Assembly: GCA_947497905.1 (NCBI GenBank)
Contig: CANMIH010000001.1
Span: 496,001-560,000, forward strand
Direction: 5' to 3'
Origin: an uncultured Pelagimonas sp.
Lineage (GTDB): Bacteria; Pseudomonadota; Alphaproteobacteria; Rhodobacterales; Rhodobacteraceae
DNA: 64,000 nucleotides
Position 1 is the first letter of the stretch, and each line of letters begins with the position of its first letter. Under the pieces are notes generated by a model. The model saw nothing but the letters and a program-made list of their open reading frames with translations. It was not told where the DNA came from and searched no databases. A program made the translations under genes and the position numbers. Shown one piece after another: positions 1 to 8,870 of this stretch.

Positions 1-404
1 GCATGGTGGCGGCCTCATTTCTGACCAAACATCTGCGCGCGGACTGGCGCATTGGACTGAGCTGGTTTCAAGAGTGTCTGGTGGATTGGGACCCGGCCTC
101 CAACGCGATGGGCTGGCAATGGGTGGCCGGATGTGGCCCGGATGCTGCGCCGTATTTCAGGGTGTTCAATCCCGAAGCGCAGGCCGAGAAATTTGACCCG
201 GACGGCAGCTATCGCCGCCGCTGGATTGCTGAAGGGCAACTTGCACCTGAGCAGACCGCTTTGGATTTTTTCGATGCAGTGCCCAGACGGTGGAGCTTGT
301 CGCCGAACAGGCTGTATCCGCCGCCCGTTGTGGATCTAGCCAAGGGGCGTCAGGCCGCTTTAGCCGCATATGAAGCTTGGAAAGCCACATCAGCAAACGC
401 TTGA
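1..404 (+). CDS. phr: Deoxyribodipyrimidine photolyase, C-terminal part (partial at window start)
   Basis: Only the last ~134 residues are present; the reading frame is already open at base 1. This is the FAD-binding helical domain of a cryptochrome/photolyase protein, which repairs UV-induced pyrimidine dimers with blue light. The diagnostic block SNAMGWQW is followed by GCGPDAAPYFRVFNP and then KFDPDGSYRRRW. The Asn four residues before the first Trp matches the Asn that contacts flavin N5 in E. coli class I photolyase, and that Trp matches the electron-transfer Trp. The next gene, trgA, starts 91 bases downstream. The family is clear, but without the N-terminal half a CPD photolyase cannot be fully separated from a close cryptochrome. 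Confidence 0.9.
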   Translation, partial: MVAASFLTKHLRADWRIGLSWFQECLVDWDPASNAMGWQWVAGCGPDAAPYFRVFNPEAQAEKFDPDGSYRRRWIAEGQLAPEQTALDFFDAVPRRWSLSPNRLYPPPVVDLAKGRQAALAAYEAWKATSANA

Positions 405-495
405 TTGCATGCATCCGACATGTCGGCGGCTTGCCTCGGATTGCGATCCCGGATTAGGCTGAGGCAAGAGTATAATAGCGAGCAGACGTTTACCT

Positions 496-936
496 ATGCC
501 AACAGCCGCAAAACTAGTTGCCGCCGTGTTATTGGCCCTTCTGGGGGCTGCAACATCGGAAGTGATCAAAGATGTCACCACGGAAGAGATCAACTTTGGC
601 TATTTCACGCTTGTGAACCTCGTCTTAGGGGTGGCCTGTGGGTGGATCATTGTTGGGCCGCGCGCGGGGTATGGCTGGTCTTCGGCAATCAACAATGGGG
701 TCACCGGCACCGTAGCCTTGGTGTTCTGGGGGCTGTTTGTTCAGGGCGTGAACGAGATGGTCCGCCTGTCCTTCAAAAGCCGCTATGACAGCATTTTTGA
801 AGCCACGGGCAGCGTTTTTGAGCTGATGGGCAAATACGGTCTGTTCCTCTTGGATGCAAATGTGATTGTTCTGCTGGTAGCCGGTGCCTTGGTCACCGGA
901 TTCGCAACAGAAGTCGCCGAACGGCGCTGGGGGTAA
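496..936 (+). CDS. trgA: TrgA family membrane protein (tellurite resistance locus)
   Basis: A 146-residue integral membrane protein with roughly four hydrophobic segments (residues about 5-20, 35-52, 65-85 and 115-138). It starts MPTAAKLVAAVL, typical of TrgA, first described in Rhodobacter sphaeroides as part of a locus contributing to high-level tellurite resistance. Its biochemical function is unknown to me. The stop codon lies immediately before trgB, and cysK follows, so the known trgA-trgB-cysK order is preserved. The three genes are probably co-transcribed. The name rests on sequence resemblance plus this gene order. Confidence 0.85.
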   Translation: MPTAAKLVAAVLLALLGAATSEVIKDVTTEEINFGYFTLVNLVLGVACGWIIVGPRAGYGWSSAINNGVTGTVALVFWGLFVQGVNEMVRLSFKSRYDSIFEATGSVFELMGKYGLFLLDANVIVLLVAGALVTGFATEVAERRWG

Positions 937-938
937 CT

Positions 939-2060
939 CTGTCCGATTTGTTTTTTTATGGCACGCTGCGGCATATGCCGTTGCTGCGTCTCGTGTTGGG
1001 CCGGTCCGATGCGGATCTGGTTCAGGCGACATTGTCTGATCACGCGGTCTATTGGGCCAAAGATCAGGCGTTTCCCATGATTGTTGCTGAAACTGGCAGC
1101 ACCGCCAAAGGCGTTCTGGCGCGCGGATTGTCTGAAGAGGATGTCGCGCGGTTGAATTATTATGAAGGTGGCTTTGCCTATGATCTTGCGATCATGGAGG
1201 TCGCCACCGACATGGGGTCTGAAAAGGCCGAGGTGTTTTTCCCTCAGGCCGGGATTTGGGAAAAAGGCGAGCCATGGTCACTGGCGGATTGGCAGATCCG
1301 CTGGGGGGGCATCACCATGGGGGCGGCTGAGGATGTGATGGCGCGCTATGGTCATCAGTCTGCGGCTGAGATCCAGCGCCTGTTTCCCTATCTGCGGGCA
1401 CGGGCCTGGGCTGGGGAACTTGCAGCAGACACCGCCCCGCAAACTCTGCGCCGAACGCCAGAGGCCGGTGATTTTGCCATTGTGAAAGACAGGCCCGGAT
1501 TTGATGGATTCTTCCGCATGCGGGCTTTTGATCTGCAATACAAACGGTTTGATGGGTCTCTTAGCGGCGATGTTCCACGCGAATGCCTTTGGGCCTTTGA
1601 TGCGGCGCTTGTGTTGCCATACGACCCCAATACCGATCAGGTGTTGCTGGTTGAACAGTTGCGCTTTGGTCCGGTGGTGCGCGGGGACAAGGCACCTTGG
1701 GTGCTTGAACCCATTGCTGGTCTGGTCGATGCCGGAGAAGATCCCGCAGACACCGCGCGGCGTGAAGCGATGGAAGAGGCAGGGATTGCCCTGACCGATC
1801 TGCGCCCCATGACCAAGGTGTACGGCTCGCCGGGCTATTCGACCGAGTTTTTCCATTGCTACCTCGCGGTTTGTGATCTGTCTGAGGTGCAGGGCGGGCA
1901 GGGCGGTCTTCCTTCTGAAAACGAAGATATCCGCAGCCATGTTGTGAGCTTTGACGCGGCCATGGCACTTGTCGATAGCGGAGAAGTGAACGCAGGTCCG
2001 CTTGCCATGATGTTGCTGTGGTTGGCACGGGCGCGTGAAAGCCTACGTTCCACCTCTTGA
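939..2060 (+). CDS. trgB: TrgB: gamma-glutamylcyclotransferase-like domain fused to a NUDIX hydrolase
   Basis: About 373 residues. The N-terminal part begins with FYGTLRH, the signature of the gamma-glutamylcyclotransferase/AIG2 fold (to about residue 150). The C-terminal part holds a complete Nudix box, GX5EX7REXXEEXG, at about residues 260-283, of the ADP-ribose pyrophosphatase type. It is the second gene of the tellurite locus, with cysK 55 bases downstream. No ATG fits the start. A CTG at 939 gives the N-terminus (M)SDLFFYGTLR and lies about 5 bases after a GGGG stretch (929-933). The alternative TTG at 948 sits too far from that stretch. An ATG at 958 is out of frame. Family assignment is firm; the start codon is uncertain. 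Confidence 0.85.
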   Translation: MSDLFFYGTLRHMPLLRLVLGRSDADLVQATLSDHAVYWAKDQAFPMIVAETGSTAKGVLARGLSEEDVARLNYYEGGFAYDLAIMEVATDMGSEKAEVFFPQAGIWEKGEPWSLADWQIRWGGITMGAAEDVMARYGHQSAAEIQRLFPYLRARAWAGELAADTAPQTLRRTPEAGDFAIVKDRPGFDGFFRMRAFDLQYKRFDGSLSGDVPRECLWAFDAALVLPYDPNTDQVLLVEQLRFGPVVRGDKAPWVLEPIAGLVDAGEDPADTARREAMEEAGIALTDLRPMTKVYGSPGYSTEFFHCYLAVCDLSEVQGGQGGLPSENEDIRSHVVSFDAAMALVDSGEVNAGPLAMMLLWLARARESLRSTS

Positions 2061-2115
2061 GTTCGCCGAACGTCGGACCTACACCAGAGTTAATATGTGA
2101 TGAAAGGACGTTGGA

Positions 2116-3144
2116 ATGCGCATCGCCAAGGATCTTGAGCAGGCTGTCGGAAACACACCGCTTATCCGTCTGAACAAAGCCTCGGAACTGACCGGGTGTG
2201 AAATTCTCGGCAAAGCAGAATTCATGAACCCCGGCCAGTCCGTCAAAGACCGTGCCGCGCTGTTCATCATCAAAGATGCCATCGCAAAAGGCCAGTTGAA
2301 GCCGGGTGGCACCATTGTGGAAGGCACCGCCGGCAACACCGGTATCGGTCTTGCGCTGGTTGGGGCGTCGATGGGATTCAAAACCGTGATTGTGATCCCG
2401 GAAACCCAGAGCCAGGAAAAGAAAGACATGCTGCGTCTGGCGGGCGCTGAACTTGTGCAGGTTCCCGCAGCCCCATACAGCAACCCCAACAATTACGTGC
2501 GCTATTCCGGGCGGCTGGCTGAGCAATTGGCCAAAACCGAACCCGCCGGAGCCATCTGGGCCAACCAGTTCGACAATGTCGCCAACCGTCAGGCGCACAT
2601 CGAAACCACAGGTCCGGAGATCTGGGAGCAAACCGGCGGCAAATTGGATGGGTTTGTCTGCGCAGTGGGATCTGGCGGAACGCTGGCGGGTGTTGGTGAA
2701 TCTCTTCAGCCCAAAGGGGTGAAGGTGGCCTTGGCTGACCCCGAAGGGTCCGGCATGTACAAACTCTATACCGGCGAAGAAAACCCCGGCAACTCAATCA
2801 CAGAAGGCATTGGCCAGGGGCGGATCACGGCCAACCTGGAAGGGTTCACGCCGGATATGAAATTCCGCATTCCTGATGCGGAATCGCTGCCGATTGTGTT
2901 CGATCTTTTGGCCGACGAAGGCCTGTGCCTTGGTGGCTCGTCCGGCGTCAATGTTGCGGGCGCAATCCGCATGGCTAAGGAAATGGGACCGGGCCACACC
3001 ATCGTGACGGTGCTGTGTGACTATGGCACCCGCTATCAGTCCAAATTGTTCAATCCTGAATTCCTAAAAGAAAAAGGCCTGCCCACACCGGCATGGCTGG
3101 ACCGGGCACCGGCCAGCATTCCGGGGGTTTTTGAAGACGTATGA
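2116..3144 (+). CDS. cysK: Cysteine synthase A (O-acetylserine sulfhydrylase)
   Basis: A 342-residue PLP enzyme that makes cysteine from O-acetylserine and sulfide. The Schiff-base lysine is K44 in GQSVKDRA. The substrate loop is GTAGNTGIG and the phosphate-binding loop is GSGGTLAGV. It is about 30 residues longer than the classical ~310-residue CysK because of an extended C-terminus. The start is supported by AAAGGACG about 8 bases upstream. Placement after trgA-trgB fits the idea that cysteine or thiol supply helps reduce or detoxify tellurite. The stop overlaps the next start by ATGA, so translation is probably coupled to the mechanosensitive channel gene. Confidence 0.95.
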   Translation: MRIAKDLEQAVGNTPLIRLNKASELTGCEILGKAEFMNPGQSVKDRAALFIIKDAIAKGQLKPGGTIVEGTAGNTGIGLALVGASMGFKTVIVIPETQSQEKKDMLRLAGAELVQVPAAPYSNPNNYVRYSGRLAEQLAKTEPAGAIWANQFDNVANRQAHIETTGPEIWEQTGGKLDGFVCAVGSGGTLAGVGESLQPKGVKVALADPEGSGMYKLYTGEENPGNSITEGIGQGRITANLEGFTPDMKFRIPDAESLPIVFDLLADEGLCLGGSSGVNVAGAIRMAKEMGPGHTIVTVLCDYGTRYQSKLFNPEFLKEKGLPTPAWLDRAPASIPGVFEDV

Positions 3145-5513
3145 CCCTGACATTCCGCTGGTTTTTCGCTGGGGCTCTGGCCCTGTTTCTAAGTGTTTCT
3201 GCGGCGCTTGCCCAAGAGCCGCTTGATTACGAGAGTTGGGAAAAACTGGCGGGACGAGCCGAGCGTGTCCTTCTGGCCGACCGTGCCTCGGATAGCTCGA
3301 TGGAATCGCTGCGCAGCGAGGTTGTGGTCTGGAGAGACCAGTTCCTCGCGGCACGCGATGGCAATGCCGCGCGTCTGAAAACGCTGCAATCACAGCTTGA
3401 CGCACTTGGCCCAGCCCCGGAAGAGGGGCAGGAAGAGGCCGAAGATCTTACGGCGCGACGCGCTGAGTTAACCGACCAGATTGCGACACTGACCGCGCCG
3501 GTGAAGCAGGCGGAAGAAGCCTATTCCCGCGCCGACGGCATCATCAGCGAAATTGACACCACCATTCGAAGCCGTCAGGCCGATGCCTTGATGCGTTTGG
3601 GGCCGTCCCCTCTGAACCCGGCACATTGGGCGGCGGCGGCTGATGATCTGCGAGATTCGATCCGACGCTCGTGGACCGAACTGGTCGACAATATCAAATC
3701 TGATCTGGTTCGGGCGGATGTCAAAGAAAACGCCCCGGTTATTGTCTTATTTGCGGTTGTTGGGATTCTGCTGCTGGGACGCGGGCAGCATTGGGCACGT
3801 CGTGCCAGTGAAAAGATCGACATCAACACCCGCCGTGGTGCGGCTGTCTGGCGCTTTGTTGTGTCGCTGGGACAGATCATTTTGCCGTGGCTCGGTATTC
3901 TCTCACTGGTTGTCGCGATTGTTGGTGGCGGGTTGCTTGGGCCGCGCTGGACATTGTTTGTCGAGCAGGTGCCGTTCTGGGCCATGCTGTTGCTCGGGAT
4001 CCATTGGTTGGCGGAGCAGAGCTTTCACCCCGATGACCGTATCGCCACGCTGCCGTTGGAGCAGGATGACCGGCGTCAGGCCCTGCGTCTGGCCGATATT
4101 CTGGCGTTTCTCTATGTCGCGCGCGACATGCTGGACACACTGACCCAGTTTGATCGCTATCCGCAGGAAAGCCTCTCGGTCATTCAGTTCCCATTGTTGC
4201 TGCTGTCGGCCTATTTCCTTGTCCGTCTGGGACGGGTGCGCAATGACGCCGTCGCCATCGCCGGGGACACCAGCACGCCGGATGTTGGGCTGTTTCGCAT
4301 GCGCATGGCCCGGGTTCTGGGCCGGGCGGCCATCATCATGGGCACCGTTGGCCCCATTTTGGCGGCCATCGGCTATACCCGCGTGGGAGAGGCGCTGATC
4401 TATCCCGCCATTGCTACGCTGGCTGTGACCGGATTGGTTCTGGTCCTTCAGCGCTTTGTGAATGATCTCTATGCGTTGGCCACACGCAGTGACGACAAAG
4501 ATAGCCTTCTGCCGGTGCTGGGCGGGTTTGTTCTTGTTATGGCGGCGGCCCCAATTCTTGCGCTGATCTGGGGGGTGCGCGAAGCCGAACTGTTTGAGCT
4601 CTGGACCAAGTTCCTCGAAGGGTTCCAGCTTGGCGAAACCCGCATTTCCCCAAGTGATTTTCTTGTGGTCGTAGTGGTCTTCACCATTGGCTATATGATG
4701 ACACGCCTGTTTCAAGGGGCGCTGCGGAGCTCGGTTCTGCCAAAGACCACTCTGGACAAAGGTGGCCAGACGGCAATTGTCTCGGGTGTCGGCTATATCG
4801 GCATCTTTGTCTCGGCGGTGATAGCGATCACCATCGGTGGACTGGATCTGTCGTCGCTGGCGATTGTCGCCGGTGCCCTTTCCGTGGGTATTGGTTTCGG
4901 TCTGCAGAACATCGTGTCGAACTTTGTCTCGGGCATCATTCTTCTGATCGAGCGCCCGATTTCAGAGGGCGATTGGATCGAGGTTGGCGGCACTCACGGC
5001 ACTGTCAAAGAGATCTCAGTGCGTTCGACGCGGATTGTGACCTTTGACCGCTATGAGATGATTGTGCCCAACGCCGACATCGTATCGGGCACGGTGTCGA
5101 ACTATACCCGTGGCAATTCGTTGGGGCGGATCATTGTGCCGGTGGGCGTGGCCTATGGCACCGATACACGGCGGGTAGAAAAGATCTTGCTGAACATTGC
5201 ACGCGATCATCCCTTGGTTCTGATGAACCCGGCGCCCTATGTTGTGTTCCGCGGCTTTGGGGCCGACAGTATGGACTTTGAGATCCGCGCCATTCTGACC
5301 GACATCAACAACGGTCTTGGGGTGCGCACGGAAATGAACCATCTGATCGCCGAACGCTTTGCCGAGGAAAACATTGAAATTCCCTTTGCTCAGCGGGATG
5401 TTTGGCTGCGCAATCCCGAAGCGCTTCGGGGAGAGGCCGCAGAGGCGGCACCGCAAATTGTCGTGGCAGATGGGACCCCTGCTGCGGCGTCTGAGGAGGA
5501 GAGCAAGGCATGA
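3141..5513 (+). CDS. MscS-family mechanosensitive ion channel with N-terminal DUF3772 domain
   Basis: A 790-residue inner-membrane protein. Residues 1-24 are a signal peptide ending ALAQ. A periplasmic helical, partly coiled-coil region (about 25-190) of DUF3772 type follows, then about ten membrane helices. The MscS core begins near residue 565: the glycine/alanine-rich pore helix (LAIVAGALSVGIGFGLQN), then ERPISEGDWIEVGG, the start of the cytoplasmic beta domain. This is a large MscK/YbiO-like member, well above the ~286 residues of minimal MscS, and likely releases solutes on hypo-osmotic shock. Its start overlaps cysK and its end overlaps the AlaX gene (both ATGA), indicating one operon. 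The precise physiological role is inferred. Confidence 0.9.
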   Translation: MTLTFRWFFAGALALFLSVSAALAQEPLDYESWEKLAGRAERVLLADRASDSSMESLRSEVVVWRDQFLAARDGNAARLKTLQSQLDALGPAPEEGQEEAEDLTARRAELTDQIATLTAPVKQAEEAYSRADGIISEIDTTIRSRQADALMRLGPSPLNPAHWAAAADDLRDSIRRSWTELVDNIKSDLVRADVKENAPVIVLFAVVGILLLGRGQHWARRASEKIDINTRRGAAVWRFVVSLGQIILPWLGILSLVVAIVGGGLLGPRWTLFVEQVPFWAMLLLGIHWLAEQSFHPDDRIATLPLEQDDRRQALRLADILAFLYVARDMLDTLTQFDRYPQESLSVIQFPLLLLSAYFLVRLGRVRNDAVAIAGDTSTPDVGLFRMRMARVLGRAAIIMGTVGPILAAIGYTRVGEALIYPAIATLAVTGLVLVLQRFVNDLYALATRSDDKDSLLPVLGGFVLVMAAAPILALIWGVREAELFELWTKFLEGFQLGETRISPSDFLVVVVVFTIGYMMTRLFQGALRSSVLPKTTLDKGGQTAIVSGVGYIGIFVSAVIAITIGGLDLSSLAIVAGALSVGIGFGLQNIVSNFVSGIILLIERPISEGDWIEVGGTHGTVKEISVRSTRIVTFDRYEMIVPNADIVSGTVSNYTRGNSLGRIIVPVGVAYGTDTRRVEKILLNIARDHPLVLMNPAPYVVFRGFGADSMDFEIRAILTDINNGLGVRTEMNHLIAERFAEENIEIPFAQRDVWLRNPEALRGEAAEAAPQIVVADGTPAAASEEESKA

Positions 5514-6229
5514 CGACCGACCCGCTATATCGCATCGATCCCTATCAGCGTGAGGCAAACGCTGTTGTTGTGGGCCACACAGACGAAGGCGGTGTGATTG
5601 TGGACCCGGCTTTGTTTTACCCCACAGGGGGCGGACAACCCGGTGACAGCGGGTGGCTGGAATGGGACGGTCAGAAACTAGCTATTGCCACGGCTGTGAA
5701 GGGCGACGACGGCCTGTCGGTTTTGGTGCCCGGCGAACCCGCTCCTCTGCCACCCAAAGGGGCCCATGTGGTTCAGGTTCTGGATTGGGAACGTCGGCAC
5801 AAACACATGCGCATCCACACCACTTTGCATTTGCTAAGCGTGGTGATCCCGCTTCCGGTGACGGGTGGTCAGATTGGGGCGGGCACCGGGCGTCTCGATT
5901 TCAAGATGCCAGAACCGCCGACCGACAAACAGGCCATCGAAGATGCTTTAAACCGTCTGGTGGATCGGGATCTGATGATCACCGAGGGCTGGATTTCAGA
6001 AGCAGAGCTGGATGCCAATCCCGCATTGGTGAAAACCATGTCGGTCCAGCCACCGCGTGGGTCCGGTCGTATTCGGCTTGTTCGGATCGGCACTGGCAGC
6101 GAGCAGGTGGATCTTCAGCCCTGCGGCGGCACCCATGTGGCGCGCACCGCAGAAATCGGCGCGTTGAAGCTGGGCAAGATCGAGAACAAAGGCAAACAGA
6201 ACCGGCGCGTGAGCATTCAGCTCGTCTGA
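5510..6229 (+). CDS. alaX: Alanyl-tRNA editing protein (AlaX type)
   Basis: A 239-residue free-standing editing domain related to AlaRS, which removes serine or glycine wrongly attached to tRNA-Ala. The zinc site is visible as HTTLH (residues about 103-107) and CGGTHV (about 204-209). The N-terminal portion contains the barrel motif FYPTGGGQPGD. Length and layout match AlaX-M. It overlaps the channel gene by four bases (ATGA) and ends at a hairpin before the convergent selO gene. It is the last gene of the run that begins with trgA or cysK. Confidence 0.9.
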   Translation: MTTDPLYRIDPYQREANAVVVGHTDEGGVIVDPALFYPTGGGQPGDSGWLEWDGQKLAIATAVKGDDGLSVLVPGEPAPLPPKGAHVVQVLDWERRHKHMRIHTTLHLLSVVIPLPVTGGQIGAGTGRLDFKMPEPPTDKQAIEDALNRLVDRDLMITEGWISEAELDANPALVKTMSVQPPRGSGRIRLVRIGTGSEQVDLQPCGGTHVARTAEIGALKLGKIENKGKQNRRVSIQLV

Positions 6230-6251
6230 GCCGCACCGCCGGTTCCAGAAG

Positions 6252-6270
6252 GAACGCGTCCGCGTTCTCT
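6252..6270. terminator. Hairpin between convergent alaX and selO
   Basis: Perfect 7-bp inverted repeat GAACGCG / CGCGTTC with a 2-base centre (realistically a 6-bp stem with a 4-base loop), followed on the + strand by TCTTTCT. It sits in the 74-base gap between two converging genes. The tail is only moderately T-rich, so it is a plausible rather than certain intrinsic terminator for alaX. Confidence 0.5.
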
Positions 6271-6303
6271 TTCTACATGTAACCGGTAGGTGACGTGCCC
6301 AAG

Positions 6304-7716
6304 TCAGGTGCCGCAGAACGTGGCCTGGACAACTTCGTCTTGCTCTGGCGGTTGCCTGAGGTCCACATAGTCTCGATTTTCGACAAAGGGTTTGGCAAGC
6401 GCTGTGTTCAAGCGGTGAAACGGCGCATCGTTTCCACCAACGGCGGCTTGGATCATTGCTTCAATCTGGTGGTTGCGCGGAATGATCACCGGATTGCTTT
6501 GAGCCATAATCTCCGAGGCATCCGCAGATCTGCGCACCTGCCAGCGGTCGGACCACGCGTCAAAATCGGCCCGATGGGTGAGGTGATCCGCGAGGGTGCC
6601 GTCGGTCAAGGCGCGGAAGCTATTGGTGAAATCCGCATTTTCTCGCTGCATCAGATTCAGAAAGTCACCGATAAGCTCTGCATCCTCTTGATCCGCATCA
6701 GAGATCCCAAGTTTGCGCCCAAACCGTTGGACCCATTCCCGGCGGATCAGATCGGGCATGGCGTGGATCTGGTCGGTAAACTCTGTGATTGCAGTGTCGG
6801 TATCCTCAACCAAGGGAACCAAAGCGGTGGCAAGCTGGGCCATGTTCCAGACAATCACATCGGCCTGCGCCGCATAGGCATAGCGGCCAAAGCGGTCGAT
6901 CGAGGAAAAGACCTTATTAGGGTCATAGGCGTCCAGAAAGGCACAGGGGCCATAGTCGATGGTCTCACCTGAGAGCGTACAGTTGTCCGTGTTCATAACA
7001 CCGTGGATAAATCCAAAGGACATCCACTGGGCCACAAGCGCGGCTTGTTTCTGGATGACCTCCTGCAACAGCTCGGTGGGGGAGGTAACATGGGGATAGT
7101 GCCGCGAGACGGTGTAATCGTAGAGCGTCTGCAGCTTGTCCCATTGTTTGCGGGCAGAGAAGATCTGAAAGGTGCCGACACGGATATGACTGGCTGCGGT
7201 GCGGGTCAGTACAGCGCCGGGCAGGGGGGTATCGCGAAACACCTCTTCGCCGGTGCGCGTCGCTGCCAGCGCACGAGTGGTGGGAACGCCAAGCGCGTGC
7301 ATTGCTTCTGAGACCACATACTCGCGCAGCACCGGCCCAAGCCAGGCGCGGCCGTCCCCACGGCGTGAAAAGGGGGTGGGGCCAGATCCCTTGAGTTGGA
7401 TATCCCGACGGGTGCCGTGGAGGTCGATCACCTCGCCCAACAGGATCGCCCGCCCATCGCCCAGCTGTGGGTTGTACTGACCAAACTGGTGACCCGAATA
7501 CAGCTGGGCCAGAGGAGAAGCGCCTTCGGGCACAATATTGCCTGCAAAGATGCCGGCTAGGTCTGCGCTGTCTGCCCCCGAGATCTGCAGATCAGCGGCC
7601 AAGGCTTCGTTGAAGGCAATAAGCGAGGGACGCGCAACTCTCATAGGTTTTTGCGGGGCGAAAAAGCCTTCTGGGAGGCGGGCGTAGCTGTTGTCGAAGG
7701 GAATGTGCAGGGTCAT
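6304..7716 (-). CDS. selO: Protein adenylyltransferase SelO (YdiU/UPF0061 family)
   Basis: A 470-residue pseudokinase-fold enzyme that transfers AMP from ATP to protein hydroxyl groups; the E. coli and human homologues link it to redox stress. Conserved blocks seen are YSGHQFG, QLKGSGPTPFSR with the ATP-site lysine, GVMNTDN and the DFG-like DYGPCAFLD. The C-terminus ends FCGT, keeping the Cys found near the end of bacterial members in place of selenocysteine. The gene stands alone, convergent with alaX and divergent from a glycosyltransferase. Length is close to the family norm of about 480. Confidence 0.93.
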   Translation of the reverse strand: MTLHIPFDNSYARLPEGFFAPQKPMRVARPSLIAFNEALAADLQISGADSADLAGIFAGNIVPEGASPLAQLYSGHQFGQYNPQLGDGRAILLGEVIDLHGTRRDIQLKGSGPTPFSRRGDGRAWLGPVLREYVVSEAMHALGVPTTRALAATRTGEEVFRDTPLPGAVLTRTAASHIRVGTFQIFSARKQWDKLQTLYDYTVSRHYPHVTSPTELLQEVIQKQAALVAQWMSFGFIHGVMNTDNCTLSGETIDYGPCAFLDAYDPNKVFSSIDRFGRYAYAAQADVIVWNMAQLATALVPLVEDTDTAITEFTDQIHAMPDLIRREWVQRFGRKLGISDADQEDAELIGDFLNLMQRENADFTNSFRALTDGTLADHLTHRADFDAWSDRWQVRRSADASEIMAQSNPVIIPRNHQIEAMIQAAVGGNDAPFHRLNTALAKPFVENRDYVDLRQPPEQDEVVQATFCGT

Positions 7717-7907
7717 GCCTGATAGATAGGGCGTAGATACCTGTTTGTCATCTGGGCAATGTCCGTGCCTGTTGCCGATGCGTCGCAGGTGCAGATGCGC
7801 ATCTCAATGCCCTCGACCGATGCGCAGGTGAGTGTTAGCGTGGTTAATAGAAAACAAAAATTTTAGAACCCGCACAGGGTCGCATATAGTCGAGCAGGCG
7901 TTTGGAC

Positions 7908-8870
7908 ATGGTTTTACTCGTAACCACGGTAAAAAATGAGGGCCCCAATATTCTTGAATGGGTGGCCTATCATCGTCACATCGGATTTCGAACGATCCAT
8001 GTGTATCAAAACGATTCCGATGACGAGACCGAGAAATCCCTGAGGACGCTGGATCGCATTGGTGCGATTAAGTATTTTCCAAACAAGTGCCGTCGGGGGC
8101 AGTGGCAAAACAAAGCCTATCGACGGAGCTCGTTTCATCCCGATTATGACGCGCATAAATGGTGTATGGCGCTGGATGGGGATGAGTTTCTCAATGTGAA
8201 AATTGGGTCGGGGCGGGTGCAGGATCTGGTGAGCGCGTTTGATCACGCAGCAGAAATTCGCATCAACTGGCGCAATTTTGGCAGCGGGTATCACCGCGAC
8301 CTTTCCGATGATCTTGTGATCGAACGTTATACACGCGCCGATCCTGCTGAGCGTATTGGCACGGTTTGGCAGGGGTATAAAACGCTGTTTCGAACCGACA
8401 GCTATCAGCGCCCCGGCATTCATTCGCCTTCGGCGCCGCTACGTGACGATGTGATCCGGGTCAACGGATCGGGTTTGAATTGGGATGCCATCCCGTCGCC
8501 GTCCTGGCGCAGTGTTGATCCTGGGCTTCGGGCGATTGCGCAGATCAACCACTATCCTTTGCGCGATCTCGCGAGCTTTCTGATCAAGCGTGACCGCGGC
8601 AGCGCCTCACATGCGGATCGCGATGTCGGCGTGAGATACTGGAGCAAGTTTGAACACAATGACGCTGAAGACCTGACGATCCAACGTCAGATCGAAGGCA
8701 CCAAAGCAGAAATGGCGCGTTTGAACGATCTCGCAGGGCGCGACCGCCTGTTCATGTTAAAGCGTCGATCGCTCGAGCTTTGGCAGGAAAAGTATACGCA
8801 GCTTTCGGCACGCGCTGACATGCAACAGCTGCGCAATATGATCAGCGAAGATTTCAAATGGGCCGCTTAA
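7908..8870 (+). CDS. Glycosyltransferase family 2 (Glyco_tranf_2_4 type)
   Basis: A 320-residue cytosolic protein beginning MVLLVTTVKNEGPNILEWV, the classic start of this family, with HIGFRTIHVYQNDSDD after it. The nucleotide-sugar/metal motif is LDGDEF (about residues 94-99). Sugar donor and acceptor are unknown, and no exopolysaccharide genes are adjacent. The ATG at 7908 is preferred over an in-frame TTG at 7902 because AGGCG at 7896-7900 is well spaced for the former and almost touches the latter. The 190 bases upstream hold the divergent promoters for selO and this gene, and contain an imperfect direct repeat of CCGATGCG and CAGGTG at 7775-7791 and 7817-7830. The 3' end overlaps the convergent GNAT gene by four bases. 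Confidence 0.82.
   Translation: MVLLVTTVKNEGPNILEWVAYHRHIGFRTIHVYQNDSDDETEKSLRTLDRIGAIKYFPNKCRRGQWQNKAYRRSSFHPDYDAHKWCMALDGDEFLNVKIGSGRVQDLVSAFDHAAEIRINWRNFGSGYHRDLSDDLVIERYTRADPAERIGTVWQGYKTLFRTDSYQRPGIHSPSAPLRDDVIRVNGSGLNWDAIPSPSWRSVDPGLRAIAQINHYPLRDLASFLIKRDRGSASHADRDVGVRYWSKFEHNDAEDLTIQRQIEGTKAEMARLNDLAGRDRLFMLKRRSLELWQEKYTQLSARADMQQLRNMISEDFKWAA

Noticed and set aside
1561-2631. 356-codon minus-strand frame opposite trgB and cysK
   Set aside because: It spans two clear genes on the other strand; no motif or plausible start.
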